A stretch of DNA of 53,079 nt from Pseudomonadales bacterium (GTDB taxonomy: Bacteria; Pseudomonadota; Gammaproteobacteria; Pseudomonadales; DT-91). Positions 17,334 to 27,238 of this stretch are shown in pieces. The position numbers and the translations under genes were made by a program. Position 1 is the first letter of the stretch, and every line of letters begins with the position of its first letter. The notes under the pieces are model-generated. The model was not told the origin of the DNA, ran no database searches, and saw only the letters and a program-made list of their open reading frames with translations. The DNA lies in NCBI GenBank assembly GCA_013215055.1, contig JABSRQ010000031.1, positions 1 to 53,079 of the forward strand, given 5' to 3'.

Positions 17334-19661
17334 CTAGAAGTTCATTTGATAAGAAACACGATAGCTGCGTGCTTTACCGGGCACATAGGTGCTTAAACCA
17401 AACTTTTCACCGGTATTACCGGCATCGAGGAAATATTCCTTATTCAGAATGTTGTCGATAAACAAACGCAGCTCCCAGGCATTATCTTTAGCCGCGAGTA
17501 ACGAGTGGAGATTTAATAGCCCATAAGCATCCTGGCTATTTTGGCCATAAAACGAATTATTATCATCTTCAAAATAAATTTGGGTTTGATAGCTGGCATT
17601 AAGCCCCAACATCAGTTGTAAATGGGCAAAAATCCTTTGATGATAATCAACCCCTAAAGCACCCGACCATTCAGGCGCCATACGGAAGCGGTCACCGCCA
17701 TAAGCGTAGCGTTCATCATCATCGATGGTGGCATCCAGATAAGCTAAATTACCCAACACGCGCCAGTGATCAAACAACAATGACGTCCAATCCATTTCCA
17801 GCCCGGTAGTGCTCGCCGCACCATTTTCAGTTTTTTCTATAAGCAGTGGGTTGCCATTATTAACGGGAGCGGTACGAAAGTGTTTGTAATCATAATAAAA
17901 CACCGCCGCATTAAAATTATGCCGTGCCTTGGGGGATAACCACTTAAGGCCCAGCTCGTAAGAATCCACCGTTTCTGGGTCTAGCTTGGCCGGAGTACTG
18001 CTAAGGGAATATTCCAATACATTGGAGCGTAAACCACGGCTATAACTGGCATAAGCATTCAGGTTGCTATTAAACCGATAAGCACCCACCACACGGCCGG
18101 TATAATTCCAAAAATCATGCTGCATTTGGCTTTTAAACTGGCCTGTATCTAACCCCCAGGCAGAAAGCAATAAATTGGTTTCACCCAAGGCGGTGGCAGT
18201 GGCAGAAGGGGATGCGGCTGGCGGGGTGTAAATAGTGCTTTGTAAGTTTTCATAGGTGGCGCGCAGGCCCAGGGTTAAATCAAATGCATCGCTAAGCGTG
18301 AAGGTGGTATCGGAAAAGAAATCCATATACAGGTTTTTAATGCGTTTATATTGATCTTCCTTCACCTGTGAATTGGTTTCGTAGTGAGGCCACTGAGTAA
18401 ATACGGGCGGTGCAGTGCGAAGGCTATCGGCAGTAAAAGGTTCATAAATAGACGAACCGGTTAATGTGTTTAACATGCCCTGCACGGCAGGTAGCTGTAT
18501 AAAAGGGCTTTCATCATAGGTGATGCCCTCGTTTTGCATGCCTTCTTCCCAAAAAATATTTGTGCCGATAAAACCGGCAACGTCATCACCTTCAAAATTA
18601 AAGCGTACTTCCTGATTGGCTTGTTTATGGGCATAGTGAGATGTTAAATCGAGAATACGCTGTTCCATGCCATCGGCATCAAAGCGCTCAAGTTTATCAA
18701 ATTCACGGTAGCTGGTTACGGTATACAATGACCAAAAATCATCCAGGGTAGAATGGATATTTAAGGTCAGATCCCAGATCTGCCTATCGATTTTATTCTG
18801 TTCACCGGCTTCGGCATTGACCTGATAAAAATCATCCGGGTTGGCAAACGCCATATTGATAAAAGCGGTATTCTGGGGGCTGTCTTTTTGGTAATTACCG
18901 ATTAAGGTCATTTGGGTTTCAGGCGTAGGCCAGAAAACCAGCGAGCCTCTGACTGCTTGAGTATCGTTACCACCGAGTTGACCGCCGGCCAAGTTATCAA
19001 CATCACTGTCTTCTTTATCGGTAAAAAGTGCCAGGCGGCCAAACAGCGTGTTTTCTTTTAATACACCATTAACCACCACCTCAGAACCGATTTTATGATT
19101 GCTGCCCACGGTTAATTTAACCGAGGCGCTGTTATTTTCTTCAGCCACTTTCTGGTGAATATTCAACGCACCGATGGCCGCCCCACGGCCAAATAAACTG
19201 CCCTGTGGGCCTTTTAATACATCGATATGTTGTAAGTCATAATAGGCGACGGATGCACCATTGGTGCGGCTGATATCGACACCGTTTTGAAACACCGATA
19301 CCCGTGGCTGCTGAAAAACCGAGCTATTATTGGCGGTAACCCCACGGATGGATAAGTTAGGGAATATCACCGATTGGTTAAAGAATGTGACGCCGGGGGT
19401 CCACTGGCCGATTTTTTCGATGCTCTGCACACCTAAATCGTTAATCTTGTTTTCATCAAACACCGAAAAACTGATAGGCACCGAAAACGCGGTTTGTTCA
19501 CGCTTTTGTACAGTAACAATCACTTCTTGCAAACGTACATCATCAGACGCTGGCGAAACCACATCGGCGCCAGCTGTATCTAAAGCAGCATCCTCTGCAA
19601 AGGTAAACGGCGCAGCAATGGCGGTGGCACAAAAAACCATACAGCCTAAGGGGTGTTTCAT
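17334..19661 (-). CDS. TonB-dependent outer-membrane receptor (FecA/CirA-like plug)
   Basis: The 775-residue protein has a signal peptide (to about residue 22) and a TonB box-like EVIVTVQKREQ near residue 46. The plug contains LSIRGVTANNSS, then LQHIDVLKGPQGSLFGRGAAIGALNI. A long beta-barrel ends in the expected C-terminal aromatic (SYQMNF). The plug style is typical of marine receptors for siderophores, sugars or vitamin-like compounds; the substrate cannot be read from sequence. It stands alone and is divergent from the methyltransferase gene at 20040 across 378 bp. Confidence 0.93.
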   Translation of the reverse strand: MKHPLGCMVFCATAIAAPFTFAEDAALDTAGADVVSPASDDVRLQEVIVTVQKREQTAFSVPISFSVFDENKINDLGVQSIEKIGQWTPGVTFFNQSVIFPNLSIRGVTANNSSVFQQPRVSVFQNGVDISRTNGASVAYYDLQHIDVLKGPQGSLFGRGAAIGALNIHQKVAEENNSASVKLTVGSNHKIGSEVVVNGVLKENTLFGRLALFTDKEDSDVDNLAGGQLGGNDTQAVRGSLVFWPTPETQMTLIGNYQKDSPQNTAFINMAFANPDDFYQVNAEAGEQNKIDRQIWDLTLNIHSTLDDFWSLYTVTSYREFDKLERFDADGMEQRILDLTSHYAHKQANQEVRFNFEGDDVAGFIGTNIFWEEGMQNEGITYDESPFIQLPAVQGMLNTLTGSSIYEPFTADSLRTAPPVFTQWPHYETNSQVKEDQYKRIKNLYMDFFSDTTFTLSDAFDLTLGLRATYENLQSTIYTPPAASPSATATALGETNLLLSAWGLDTGQFKSQMQHDFWNYTGRVVGAYRFNSNLNAYASYSRGLRSNVLEYSLSSTPAKLDPETVDSYELGLKWLSPKARHNFNAAVFYYDYKHFRTAPVNNGNPLLIEKTENGAASTTGLEMDWTSLLFDHWRVLGNLAYLDATIDDDERYAYGGDRFRMAPEWSGALGVDYHQRIFAHLQLMLGLNASYQTQIYFEDDNNSFYGQNSQDAYGLLNLHSLLAAKDNAWELRLFIDNILNKEYFLDAGNTGEKFGLSTYVPGKARSYRVSYQMNF

Positions 19662-20039
19662 CGTGATGCCTAAAAGTGTTGCTCAAACAAAGCTGAGCGA
19701 TAATGTTTTTGATTACAGCAGCGGTAAAAATATTCTTATTATTTTTATATTTACCAACATAATCAAAGTGATAGCGGCGCATAGCCTAACATTTCCAGGC
19801 CTTTACGGCAAAGAATGCGACCCCGATGGCAGCCCCAGCCACTGCCCCAGGCAACAAAAAAAACACATTCACTCTGTTGATAAAATCCAGAACCGATCAC
19901 CAAAAACCTCAATAATTTCAGCTATAAATAAATGTTAGGTAGTATAAATGCATGATTACACAAAGAAAAAGTGTGCTATAGTTCTCAAAAAATAATCATG
20001 ATGATTAAATAATAATAACTCCCTGCTGTAGCCGTAAAC
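19662..20039. other. Intergenic boundary between housekeeping-like and defence regions
   Basis: This 378-bp AT-rich spacer separates the leftward TonB receptor from the rightward methyltransferase module. Open frames crossing it on either strand overlap the receptor gene out of frame and have no ribosome site, so I do not call them. A promoter candidate is listed separately at 19956-19982. Confidence 0.5.
19956..19982 (+). promoter_or_regulatory. Possible promoter for the methyltransferase-Nudix-helicase operon
   Basis: A -10-like TATAGT (19977-19982) has an extended TG one base upstream (19974-19975). A weak -35-like TTACAC lies at 19956-19961, 15 bp away. It lies about 58 bp before the start at 20040. 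Confidence 0.3.
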
Positions 20040-20627
20040 ATGGATTTTTACACCCGCAACGCCCAAGCCTTAATTACCCAATACCAAAGCCTGAACCCAG
20101 AGCAAGTTCACAGCACCTGGCTTAAACACCTGCCCAAAACCCCAAGCCTGGCCTTAGATATAGGCGCAGGATCAGGCCGTGATGCGCTTTGGCTAGCCGA
20201 AAAAGGCTGGTTAGTAACCGCCATAGAACCCAACAAAGCATTAAGACAAAGCATTCCCCAACACCCCTGCATTCAAACCCTGAATGACCATTTGCCGTTT
20301 TTACCCGATGCCCCCAGGCAGCAATACCAGCTGATTCTGGTCTCCGCCGTATGGATGCACCTGACTCAGCCACAGCAACAACAAGCCCTGATTCGCCTAC
20401 AAAAGCTGTTATCCCCCAAGGGCATGATCATCATCACCTGGCGTAATCAGGCCGATGAACAAGACAGACAATTTGAACTTGTAGATGAATCCCTGTTCCA
20501 AGATCTTCAACCTGCACTGAATGCAGAGATTATAGAAACTGAAGATCAAGGTGGTAGGGAAGGCGTGAAGTGGAAATGTGCAGTGATTAAAAATGAAGCG
20601 TTTAAAACCGAGGCTGAAAGCATTTGA
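20040..20627 (+). CDS. Class I SAM-dependent methyltransferase
   Basis: The 195-residue Rossmann methyltransferase has SAM motif I LDIGAGSGRD at residues 39-48, an acidic residue after strand 2 (TAIEPN) and a motif IV region LILVSAVWMHL. The C-terminal substrate region is short. The fold resembles small-molecule or protein methylases; there is no DPPY/NPPF or PCQ motif, so it is not an obvious DNA methylase. It is the first gene of a likely operon with the Nudix-methyltransferase fusion (64 bp later) and the helicase. The target is unknown. Confidence 0.85.
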   Translation: MDFYTRNAQALITQYQSLNPEQVHSTWLKHLPKTPSLALDIGAGSGRDALWLAEKGWLVTAIEPNKALRQSIPQHPCIQTLNDHLPFLPDAPRQQYQLILVSAVWMHLTQPQQQQALIRLQKLLSPKGMIIITWRNQADEQDRQFELVDESLFQDLQPALNAEIIETEDQGGREGVKWKCAVIKNEAFKTEAESI

Positions 20628-20691
20628 TGCAAATTTTTAATAGCCAGACCTTCCGTCAAAAAATCATTCAAGTGTATAGGTAGCCGTAATT

Positions 20692-21648
20692 TTGATTCAT
20701 GTTGTAGCTGGAATTATCTACAAAAATAACAAAGTATTTTGTGCACGCCGCAAATCCGGTTTACACCTGGCAGGTTTTTGGGAATTCCCTGGTGGTAAGG
20801 TTGAACTGGGCGAAGAACATGAGCCAGCTTTATCACGTGAACTCCGCGAGGAACTAAGCATTGAAGCCACGGTTGGTGCCTATATTGGGCAAAGTACTCA
20901 TGATTACGGCGGTAAAATAGTGCGTTTGCATGCTTACCTCTGCGAAGCCGATATGGGCGCCATGGTATTGAATGATCATGATGAAATCTGCTGGTTGGCT
21001 ATCGATGAGCTGAATACCTTGCAATGGGCACCTGCCGATGTGCCTCTGTTGAGCCAGTTAAGTACCTACATTTATTATGAAACCATGGCAACGAGTTACA
21101 CCACAGAAACCATTAATTTCAACATGGATGGAAAATACAGCCCCTTTTTAAATGAGTTAGATGAAACTGCCACCATTCTAGATTTAGGCTGTGGCAGTGC
21201 CAGAGATAGCCTGGTATTCAAATCAAAAAATCATGATATCCAAGCCATAGATGCATGCCCGAATATTGCAGCCATCGCCAGCAAAACATTAAGCCAGAAC
21301 GTAGCCGTTAAAAGCTGTTTTAACATGGGCTTTGATAATCAATTTGATGGTGTTTGGGCCTGTGCCAGTTTATTGCACTGCCCGAAATCCGAGTTTTCAT
21401 CGGCACTTGAAAATATCATTCTGGCATTAAAGCCCGAAGGCTGTGCCTATATATCCCTGAAAAAAGGCGATGGCGAGTTATTTGATGACAAGGGCCGTTA
21501 TTTCAGCTTCTATCAACAAGCCGAATTAGAAGGCTTGTTAGGCGAAGTTAAAGGCATCAACAAAACCAACATCTGGATAGAAGAATCCCCGCTTAGAGGC
21601 GCCAACCAAGCCTGGATAAATATATTGATTTTCAAGGATGCGGCGTAA
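20692..21648 (+). CDS. Nudix hydrolase fused to a SAM methyltransferase
   Basis: The 318-residue two-domain protein carries a MutT-like N-terminal half (1-128). Its Nudix box spans G35 to I57 (GKVELGE, then RELREELSI), with Ser56 where Gly is usual, and the metal-binding Glu residues E50, E53 and E54 are present. The C-terminal half (about 135-318) is a class I methyltransferase with motif I LDLGCGSARD (Asp164-Gly168). The gene starts at TTG 20692; no ATG or GTG lies close enough to keep the first beta-strand IHVVAGIIY. Its TAA overlaps the ATG of the helicase gene by 1 bp, so the two are translationally coupled. The Nudix part might hydrolyse a modified nucleotide; the methyltransferase target is unknown. 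Confidence 0.85.
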   Translation: MIHVVAGIIYKNNKVFCARRKSGLHLAGFWEFPGGKVELGEEHEPALSRELREELSIEATVGAYIGQSTHDYGGKIVRLHAYLCEADMGAMVLNDHDEICWLAIDELNTLQWAPADVPLLSQLSTYIYYETMATSYTTETINFNMDGKYSPFLNELDETATILDLGCGSARDSLVFKSKNHDIQAIDACPNIAAIASKTLSQNVAVKSCFNMGFDNQFDGVWACASLLHCPKSEFSSALENIILALKPEGCAYISLKKGDGELFDDKGRYFSFYQQAELEGLLGEVKGINKTNIWIEESPLRGANQAWINILIFKDAA

Positions 21649-24600
21649 TGGCTTCAGTGGAAGGTAATAGCCATTTAACCACCGGCGGCGATGATCCTTT
21701 CCTGCCCAAGCTGATTGCCGCGATAAATTCGGCCAGCCATATCGATATAGCCGTAGCGTTCATTCGCTCCACCGGTTTAGTCCTGCTGCATGATGCGCTG
21801 TTAGATGCGCTGCAACGTGAGCCCAAAAAAGTACAGCTACGCATTATCACCGGCGATTATCTCTGCATCACAGAACCCCGTGCATTACGCCGCCTGATGT
21901 TATTACAGGAACTGGGCGCAGAAATTAAAATCTTTGAATCCAAAGGCAAGACAAGCTTTCACATGAAGGCCTATCTGTTTACCCACGAAGGTCAGCCGGA
22001 TCAGGGCTGGGCATTTATAGGCTCCAGTAATATCAGCCAAGCCGCACTGAAAGACGGCCTGGAATGGAATTTACAGGTAGATAAGGCCGAAAATATAGCC
22101 CGCTTCGATGAGATCACCCGTAAATATGCCGAGTTGTTCGCAGATGCCAGAGCCCAAGCTCTAAATCATAAGTGGATAGATCATTACGAAACAAAATATG
22201 AGAAACAACGCACGGCAATGCCAGCGCCTGAACGCGATGAAGTGGAAAACGAACCACCTCCTCAGCCCAATGAAATACAGCTGCAGGCCCTGGCTGCATT
22301 AAATGCCACAAGGGATAAGGGTTTTCGCCGAGGATTAGTTGTTCTGGCCACAGGCATGGGGAAAACTTGGTTATCCGCTTTCGATGCGCAGGCCATGAAT
22401 GCCAAACGTGTATTGTTTGTCGCCCATAGGGAAGAAATATTACTGCAGGCCGAAGAAACCTTTTTATGCATTCAGCCGGATGCAAAAGTAGGGCGTTACA
22501 GAGGCAATACCCGTGATTTTGATGCCGATTACCTATTTGCATCCATCGGCACGCTGGGCAAAATAGAGCATCTCAAGAACTTTGCTACGGATCGTTTTGA
22601 TTACATCGTGGTGGATGAATTTCACCATGCCGCCGCCAGAACCTATCAACAATTACTCGGCTATTTTAATCCCCGTTTCCTGCTAGGTTTAACGGCCACA
22701 CCAGAGCGAACAGACCAATCGGATATACTCTCCCTCTGTGATGATAATCTGGTCTACTGCAAGGAGCTGTTTGAAGGCATAAACGCAGAAATACTCTCAC
22801 CGTTCAGTTACTACGGCATAGGTGATAATGAGGTCGATTACACCGCCATCCCATGGCGCAATGGCAAGTTTGATGCTGAAGCCCTGTTACATCAGATGGC
22901 CACAAATGCACGGGCCAAATTTGTTTTAAACCATTGGCAGAAATATCAGCAAACCCGCACGCTGGCTTTTTGTATCTCAAAAAAACATGCCGACTTCATG
23001 GCCAATTTTTTCAACAAAATGGGCATCAAGGCCGCCTCGGTACACAGTGATTCCACCCTGCGCCGCAACGAGGCCATCAGCGCATTAAAGAAGGGTGACA
23101 TCAAAGTCCTGTTCTCGGTAGACCTCTTTAACGAAGGTGTGGATATTCCCTCCATAGATACCGTGTTGATGTTAAGGCCCACAGAATCCAAAATTGTCTT
23201 CTTACAGCAACTGGGCCGTGGTTTACGCCTAAGCCCGGCCACAGGAAAAGACAAGCTGGTCGTTGTCGACTTTATCGGTAACCATATCAGCTTCTTCAGA
23301 AAGGCCGAGGCCCTGTTCAAACTGGGCATCACCAATAAAGCCAAGCGTGAATTTGTTGAAGACATCAAGGACGAAAACCTGGAATTACCCGAAGGCTGTT
23401 TCGCCAATTACGATGTACAAGCCATCGAGTTCATGGATAAGCTCACGGCCACGCGTGTCGATGTACAAGATGATATTTATCGCTCATTACGTGAAACCCT
23501 AAACCGCCGCCCCAGCATTGCAGAATTTTATAGGGCCGGAGGCTCGGTAGAGACCATCCGCCGTGAACACGGGCAATGGTTTGCTTTCACCGCATCCCAT
23601 GATGATTTAACCGAGAATGAAAAAAACTGCTATGTAGCCCATCAGGCATTCCTGCTAGAGCTGGAAACCACCAGCCTGAGCAAATCATTTAAGCTGGTAC
23701 TGCTGGAAGCCTTCATCGAACTGGAAGGTTTTATCACCCCAACAACAACCCTGGCCCTGGCAGAAAAAAGCTTTGATGTATTACAACGCAGAAGGCTATT
23801 GCAGGGTGATCTCCCCGAGAAGTACCAAAACCTAAATGCATTAGATGAAAAAGGCCTGAAAGCCTGGCATACCTATTGGAAAGGCAACCCGATAAAAGCC
23901 TGGATAGGTGGCAATAAAACCGCCAAAAAAACCTTCTTCTCAAAACAGGGCGATAGCTTCACTTATAAAGAAGCCTTAAACCCCGTCGACCAAAACAGCT
24001 TCGTTTTAATGGTACAAGAGCTGGTGAATTACCGCTTCCTGCAATACGAGGCACGCCTATCCAATCGCGCAGCAGAAACCGATGCCAAAGTTCTGCCTTT
24101 CATAAAACCCGAAAGCCAGGATATTCCGTACTTTTCCGACTTACGCATTGCCTGTGGCCACTTCCGCTCAAGCCTGCACGAAAGCGACAATATCGATTTT
24201 AAATCCCTGCCGTTAATCTATGGCCATCTAGACCCGGCCAAACATTTCATTGCCCAAGCCAGCGGCAATTCCATGAGCGGCGGTAAACAGCCCATACAAA
24301 ATGGCGACTACCTATTGCTGGAGATGATCACCCCGGTAAGCGCAGGCAGCAACAACGGTAAAATAGTAGCCATAGAGCGCCAAGACATCACCGGTGATGA
24401 TCAATACCTACTAAGAACGGTGCATAAAACCCCGGAAGGCCAATACCAGTTAATCGCCAATAACCCTGATTACCCACCCATGATGGCGAATGAAGACATG
24501 CATACCTTCGCTAGATTAAAGGCGGTGATCGATCCGGTAGACCTATACCTACACCAATCCTTCATGCGTGAAGATATCCCCGAGTTATTTGGCCTAGAGT

Positions 24601-24983
24601 TCAATACCGGCCTATGGAAATCAGGCCATGTATGCCCCAAAGGCTGTGACGATCAGTTCCTATTGGTAACCCTAAACAAACAAGGCAAAGCCGCAGAACA
24701 CCAATACCACGATTACTTCATCGATCAATCCCATTTCCATTGGCAAAGCCAAAACAGCACCGCACCCACAGGCGCAAAAGGCAAAGCCATTATCGATCAT
24801 GAAAAAGACGGTAAACGTGTGCACCTGTTTGTACGCAAGAACAAGCTAGAAGCCAAAAAAGGCGCGCCTTTTATCTACTGTGGAAAGCTGCAGTACCTAA
24901 AGCATGAGGGAGAAAAACCTATGAGTGTTGAATGGGCACTCAGTTCGTCACTTTCTGAGGGGGTGTGGCAGCAGTTTATGTGA
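21648..24983 (+). CDS. PLD-SF2 helicase-S24-like protein (DUF3427 type)
   Basis: The 1111-residue protein has an N-terminal phospholipase D-like nuclease domain (1-190) with one HKD motif: His105, Lys107 and GSSN at 125-128. An SF2 helicase core follows, with Walker A ATGMGKT (Lys239), motif II DEFHH (323-327), SATLTAT-type motif III LGLTATPER, and motif VI QQLGRGLR near 519-526. After a DUF3427-like region comes an S24/LexA-like beta domain (about 870-965) with the Ser875 motif GNSM and IQNGDYLLL. The position of the catalytic Lys appears to be Arg923. The product should act on DNA as an ATP-driven translocase with nuclease activity. Its position after the Nudix-methyltransferase gene suggests a multi-gene defence module. 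Confidence 0.88.
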   Translation: MASVEGNSHLTTGGDDPFLPKLIAAINSASHIDIAVAFIRSTGLVLLHDALLDALQREPKKVQLRIITGDYLCITEPRALRRLMLLQELGAEIKIFESKGKTSFHMKAYLFTHEGQPDQGWAFIGSSNISQAALKDGLEWNLQVDKAENIARFDEITRKYAELFADARAQALNHKWIDHYETKYEKQRTAMPAPERDEVENEPPPQPNEIQLQALAALNATRDKGFRRGLVVLATGMGKTWLSAFDAQAMNAKRVLFVAHREEILLQAEETFLCIQPDAKVGRYRGNTRDFDADYLFASIGTLGKIEHLKNFATDRFDYIVVDEFHHAAARTYQQLLGYFNPRFLLGLTATPERTDQSDILSLCDDNLVYCKELFEGINAEILSPFSYYGIGDNEVDYTAIPWRNGKFDAEALLHQMATNARAKFVLNHWQKYQQTRTLAFCISKKHADFMANFFNKMGIKAASVHSDSTLRRNEAISALKKGDIKVLFSVDLFNEGVDIPSIDTVLMLRPTESKIVFLQQLGRGLRLSPATGKDKLVVVDFIGNHISFFRKAEALFKLGITNKAKREFVEDIKDENLELPEGCFANYDVQAIEFMDKLTATRVDVQDDIYRSLRETLNRRPSIAEFYRAGGSVETIRREHGQWFAFTASHDDLTENEKNCYVAHQAFLLELETTSLSKSFKLVLLEAFIELEGFITPTTTLALAEKSFDVLQRRRLLQGDLPEKYQNLNALDEKGLKAWHTYWKGNPIKAWIGGNKTAKKTFFSKQGDSFTYKEALNPVDQNSFVLMVQELVNYRFLQYEARLSNRAAETDAKVLPFIKPESQDIPYFSDLRIACGHFRSSLHESDNIDFKSLPLIYGHLDPAKHFIAQASGNSMSGGKQPIQNGDYLLLEMITPVSAGSNNGKIVAIERQDITGDDQYLLRTVHKTPEGQYQLIANNPDYPPMMANEDMHTFARLKAVIDPVDLYLHQSFMREDIPELFGLEFNTGLWKSGHVCPKGCDDQFLLVTLNKQGKAAEHQYHDYFIDQSHFHWQSQNSTAPTGAKGKAIIDHEKDGKRVHLFVRKNKLEAKKGAPFIYCGKLQYLKHEGEKPMSVEWALSSSLSEGVWQQFM

Positions 24984-25234
24984 TTTGTACCGAACAATTT
25001 TTACCAGGCTGCGTTAATAATGCATATTTGTTAATAAGTCTGTTGCATGTAGGCTTTCATCGTTGCATCGATATTCTACTGGATAAGCGATTAGTTTATA
25101 GGTGGATGATTTTGTACCTTGTTAGAGTTATACATTTGATTCTTGAGTTTAAAGTGGTTGGGACAAATGAATGTAGATTTTTTTGTCTCAGATATATGAT
25201 TACGTTAGATTTAGCCGGAAATAGGAAATAGGAA

Positions 25235-27238
25235 ATGGAGAACAGCACTGCAGAGCGCTCATTGGTCTCAATTGAAAATTTAATAGAGGCTTATCAGCCT
25301 GGATTTGAACAAACCAGTGGCGCTGATATAAGTAAGTTTTTTGCTCAACTTCAAAATATTGTTGCTAGTAATAATACTTTAATCCTGAAAACAATCTCTG
25401 AGTTATTGTCGTTAAACTTCTTTGTTGATGATTATCAGAGAGGTTATAAGTGGTTACCACAACAGGTAGAAGAGTTGCTGAATGATATCCATGAGTTTGA
25501 GCCTTTAAATGATAGCTTTTATTGTTTACAGCCTGTGGTCGTAAAACACCACGGCCCTGAAGAAACAGGAGAAAAGGGCCGTTGGGAATTGATAGATGGG
25601 CAGCAGCGGATGACAACAATCTATATGATTCTTTCATATCTGAATAATGAAGTTTATCAGATCGATTATAAAACCAGGGCCAGTAGCAGTGAATTCTTAC
25701 AACACTACCTGACGAAAACGCTGGAAAGTAAGGATTGGGATGATTTCTTAGGGTTACAGGGTGGAGGTGACAGTCTTACAGCCGCTGAATTGGATAATGT
25801 TGATAATTATCACTTTTATACGGCCTATCGTTCGATTCATGATTGGTTTACCCATGATGCACGTTTCTCTGAGGCAGCTGATAAGCAAAGGTGGCTAGTT
25901 AAGCTACTTCAAAGTACAAAAGTGATTTGGTATGCAGCACGGGAAGCTGATGAGGCTATTGATAAGCAAAAGTCTATCGATATTTTCATGAGAATCAATA
26001 GTGGTAAGATTCCACTAACTAACGCAGAGTTGATAAAGGCCTTGTTTTTACATTATGCGGCCGATAATAGCGATAAAGAGCTAGCTTTATTACAGCAATC
26101 GGAAATGGCTCAGCAATGGGATGCCATAGAACATGGCCTGCAGGACGAAGAGTTCTGGTACTTTTTAAACCGCAAAGCAGCGACAAGTACGAGTGCGACA
26201 CGCATAGAATTGCTGTTTGATCTGATTAGCTGTAAGCCTAAAAGTGGGAAGAAGGCGGGTGTTGCCACTCAGGATAAGTTCTTTGCTTTTAACTACTTCA
26301 ATGATCAATTGAAAAACGCCAAGGATGAACGTCATCAAGTGTTAAGGTGCTGGCATCAAGTGAAGGAAGGATACTATCGCTTGTTGGAGTGGTATAACAA
26401 TGATGAACTCTATCATTTATGTGGTTTCTTGATCAGCCGTAATATTCGCTCTATTGAGCAACTGTGGGATCTGGCGGGGGAGAAGTCGAAGTCAGAATAT
26501 ATTACTGCATTGAAGGGAATTATTAATCACAACTTGCATGAGTATTTTCGCAGCGATGATCAAAAGAGCCTTGAGTTCTCACAATTACAGTATGGTACTT
26601 CAGCACGAGAAAAGCTTATTTCGTGCCTGATGTTGTTCAATATCGGCGTACATCGAAATAATCGTACAAGGTTATCATTCAAGACATATTGTGAGATTAG
26701 CTGGGATTTAGAGCATATTCATGCCCAGCAGTCCAAGCCTTTGGACGATCAGAAGCAAGCTGATATATGGTTTGTTGACCAGAAAAACTTGCTGGCCACT
26801 GAAGATATTCCCTCGAATGATACTGAAGAATTAAAAGAATTATTAGATCAGTGGAACGGTCATCGAAATACTGATTTGAAGGATGCAAAAAAGCTTCACC
26901 TCAATTATTTAGAATTATTGGCCAAAATAGTGGGAGATTTTAAAGATGATGAAATGGATAGTCTGGATAACTTGTGTTTATTGTCGGATACGGTAAACAG
27001 GGGCATTGGTAATGAGATATTCTCTATTAAGCGACAGATGATCATCAATTATGAGAAGGGGGACGCAGTAGGTAATGGAAAACGCTTTATACCTATTGCA
27101 ACTAAGCAAGTGTTCTCCAAGTATTATAGTGAGAGCGTGTCACAAATGTATAAATGGTCCTCAATGGACCGCAATGCATATCGTAAAGCCCTTATTGACG
27201 GCTTCAAGTATTATGGACCTATGGAGGGGATGAAATGA
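25235..27238 (+). CDS. DUF262-DUF1524 protein (GmrSD-type restriction endonuclease family)
   Basis: The 667-residue protein begins with a DUF262 (ParB/sulfiredoxin-like) domain containing YQRGYKW and the nucleotide-handling motif DGQQR at 121-125. Its C-terminal DUF1524 HNH-type region has DLEHIHAQ (His494 and His496) and LDNLCLLSDTVNRGIGN followed by FSIKR. In GmrSD such proteins cut DNA with modified cytosines. Tandem GGAAATA heptamers (25217-25237) overlap the ribosome site. The stop overlaps the start of the next DUF262 gene (ATGA), so the pair is translated together. It is a DUF262 restriction-like enzyme; the modification specificity is unknown. Confidence 0.88.
   Translation: MENSTAERSLVSIENLIEAYQPGFEQTSGADISKFFAQLQNIVASNNTLILKTISELLSLNFFVDDYQRGYKWLPQQVEELLNDIHEFEPLNDSFYCLQPVVVKHHGPEETGEKGRWELIDGQQRMTTIYMILSYLNNEVYQIDYKTRASSSEFLQHYLTKTLESKDWDDFLGLQGGGDSLTAAELDNVDNYHFYTAYRSIHDWFTHDARFSEAADKQRWLVKLLQSTKVIWYAAREADEAIDKQKSIDIFMRINSGKIPLTNAELIKALFLHYAADNSDKELALLQQSEMAQQWDAIEHGLQDEEFWYFLNRKAATSTSATRIELLFDLISCKPKSGKKAGVATQDKFFAFNYFNDQLKNAKDERHQVLRCWHQVKEGYYRLLEWYNNDELYHLCGFLISRNIRSIEQLWDLAGEKSKSEYITALKGIINHNLHEYFRSDDQKSLEFSQLQYGTSAREKLISCLMLFNIGVHRNNRTRLSFKTYCEISWDLEHIHAQQSKPLDDQKQADIWFVDQKNLLATEDIPSNDTEELKELLDQWNGHRNTDLKDAKKLHLNYLELLAKIVGDFKDDEMDSLDNLCLLSDTVNRGIGNEIFSIKRQMIINYEKGDAVGNGKRFIPIATKQVFSKYYSESVSQMYKWSSMDRNAYRKALIDGFKYYGPMEGMK

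Noticed and set aside
19330..19938. 202-codon plus-strand frame across the start of the second TonB receptor
   Set aside because: It is antisense to a clear TonB plug domain and shows no protein-like pattern.
24965..25231. 88-codon frame between the helicase and DUF262 genes
   Set aside because: It overlaps the helicase end out of frame, lacks a ribosome site and has no recognised domain.
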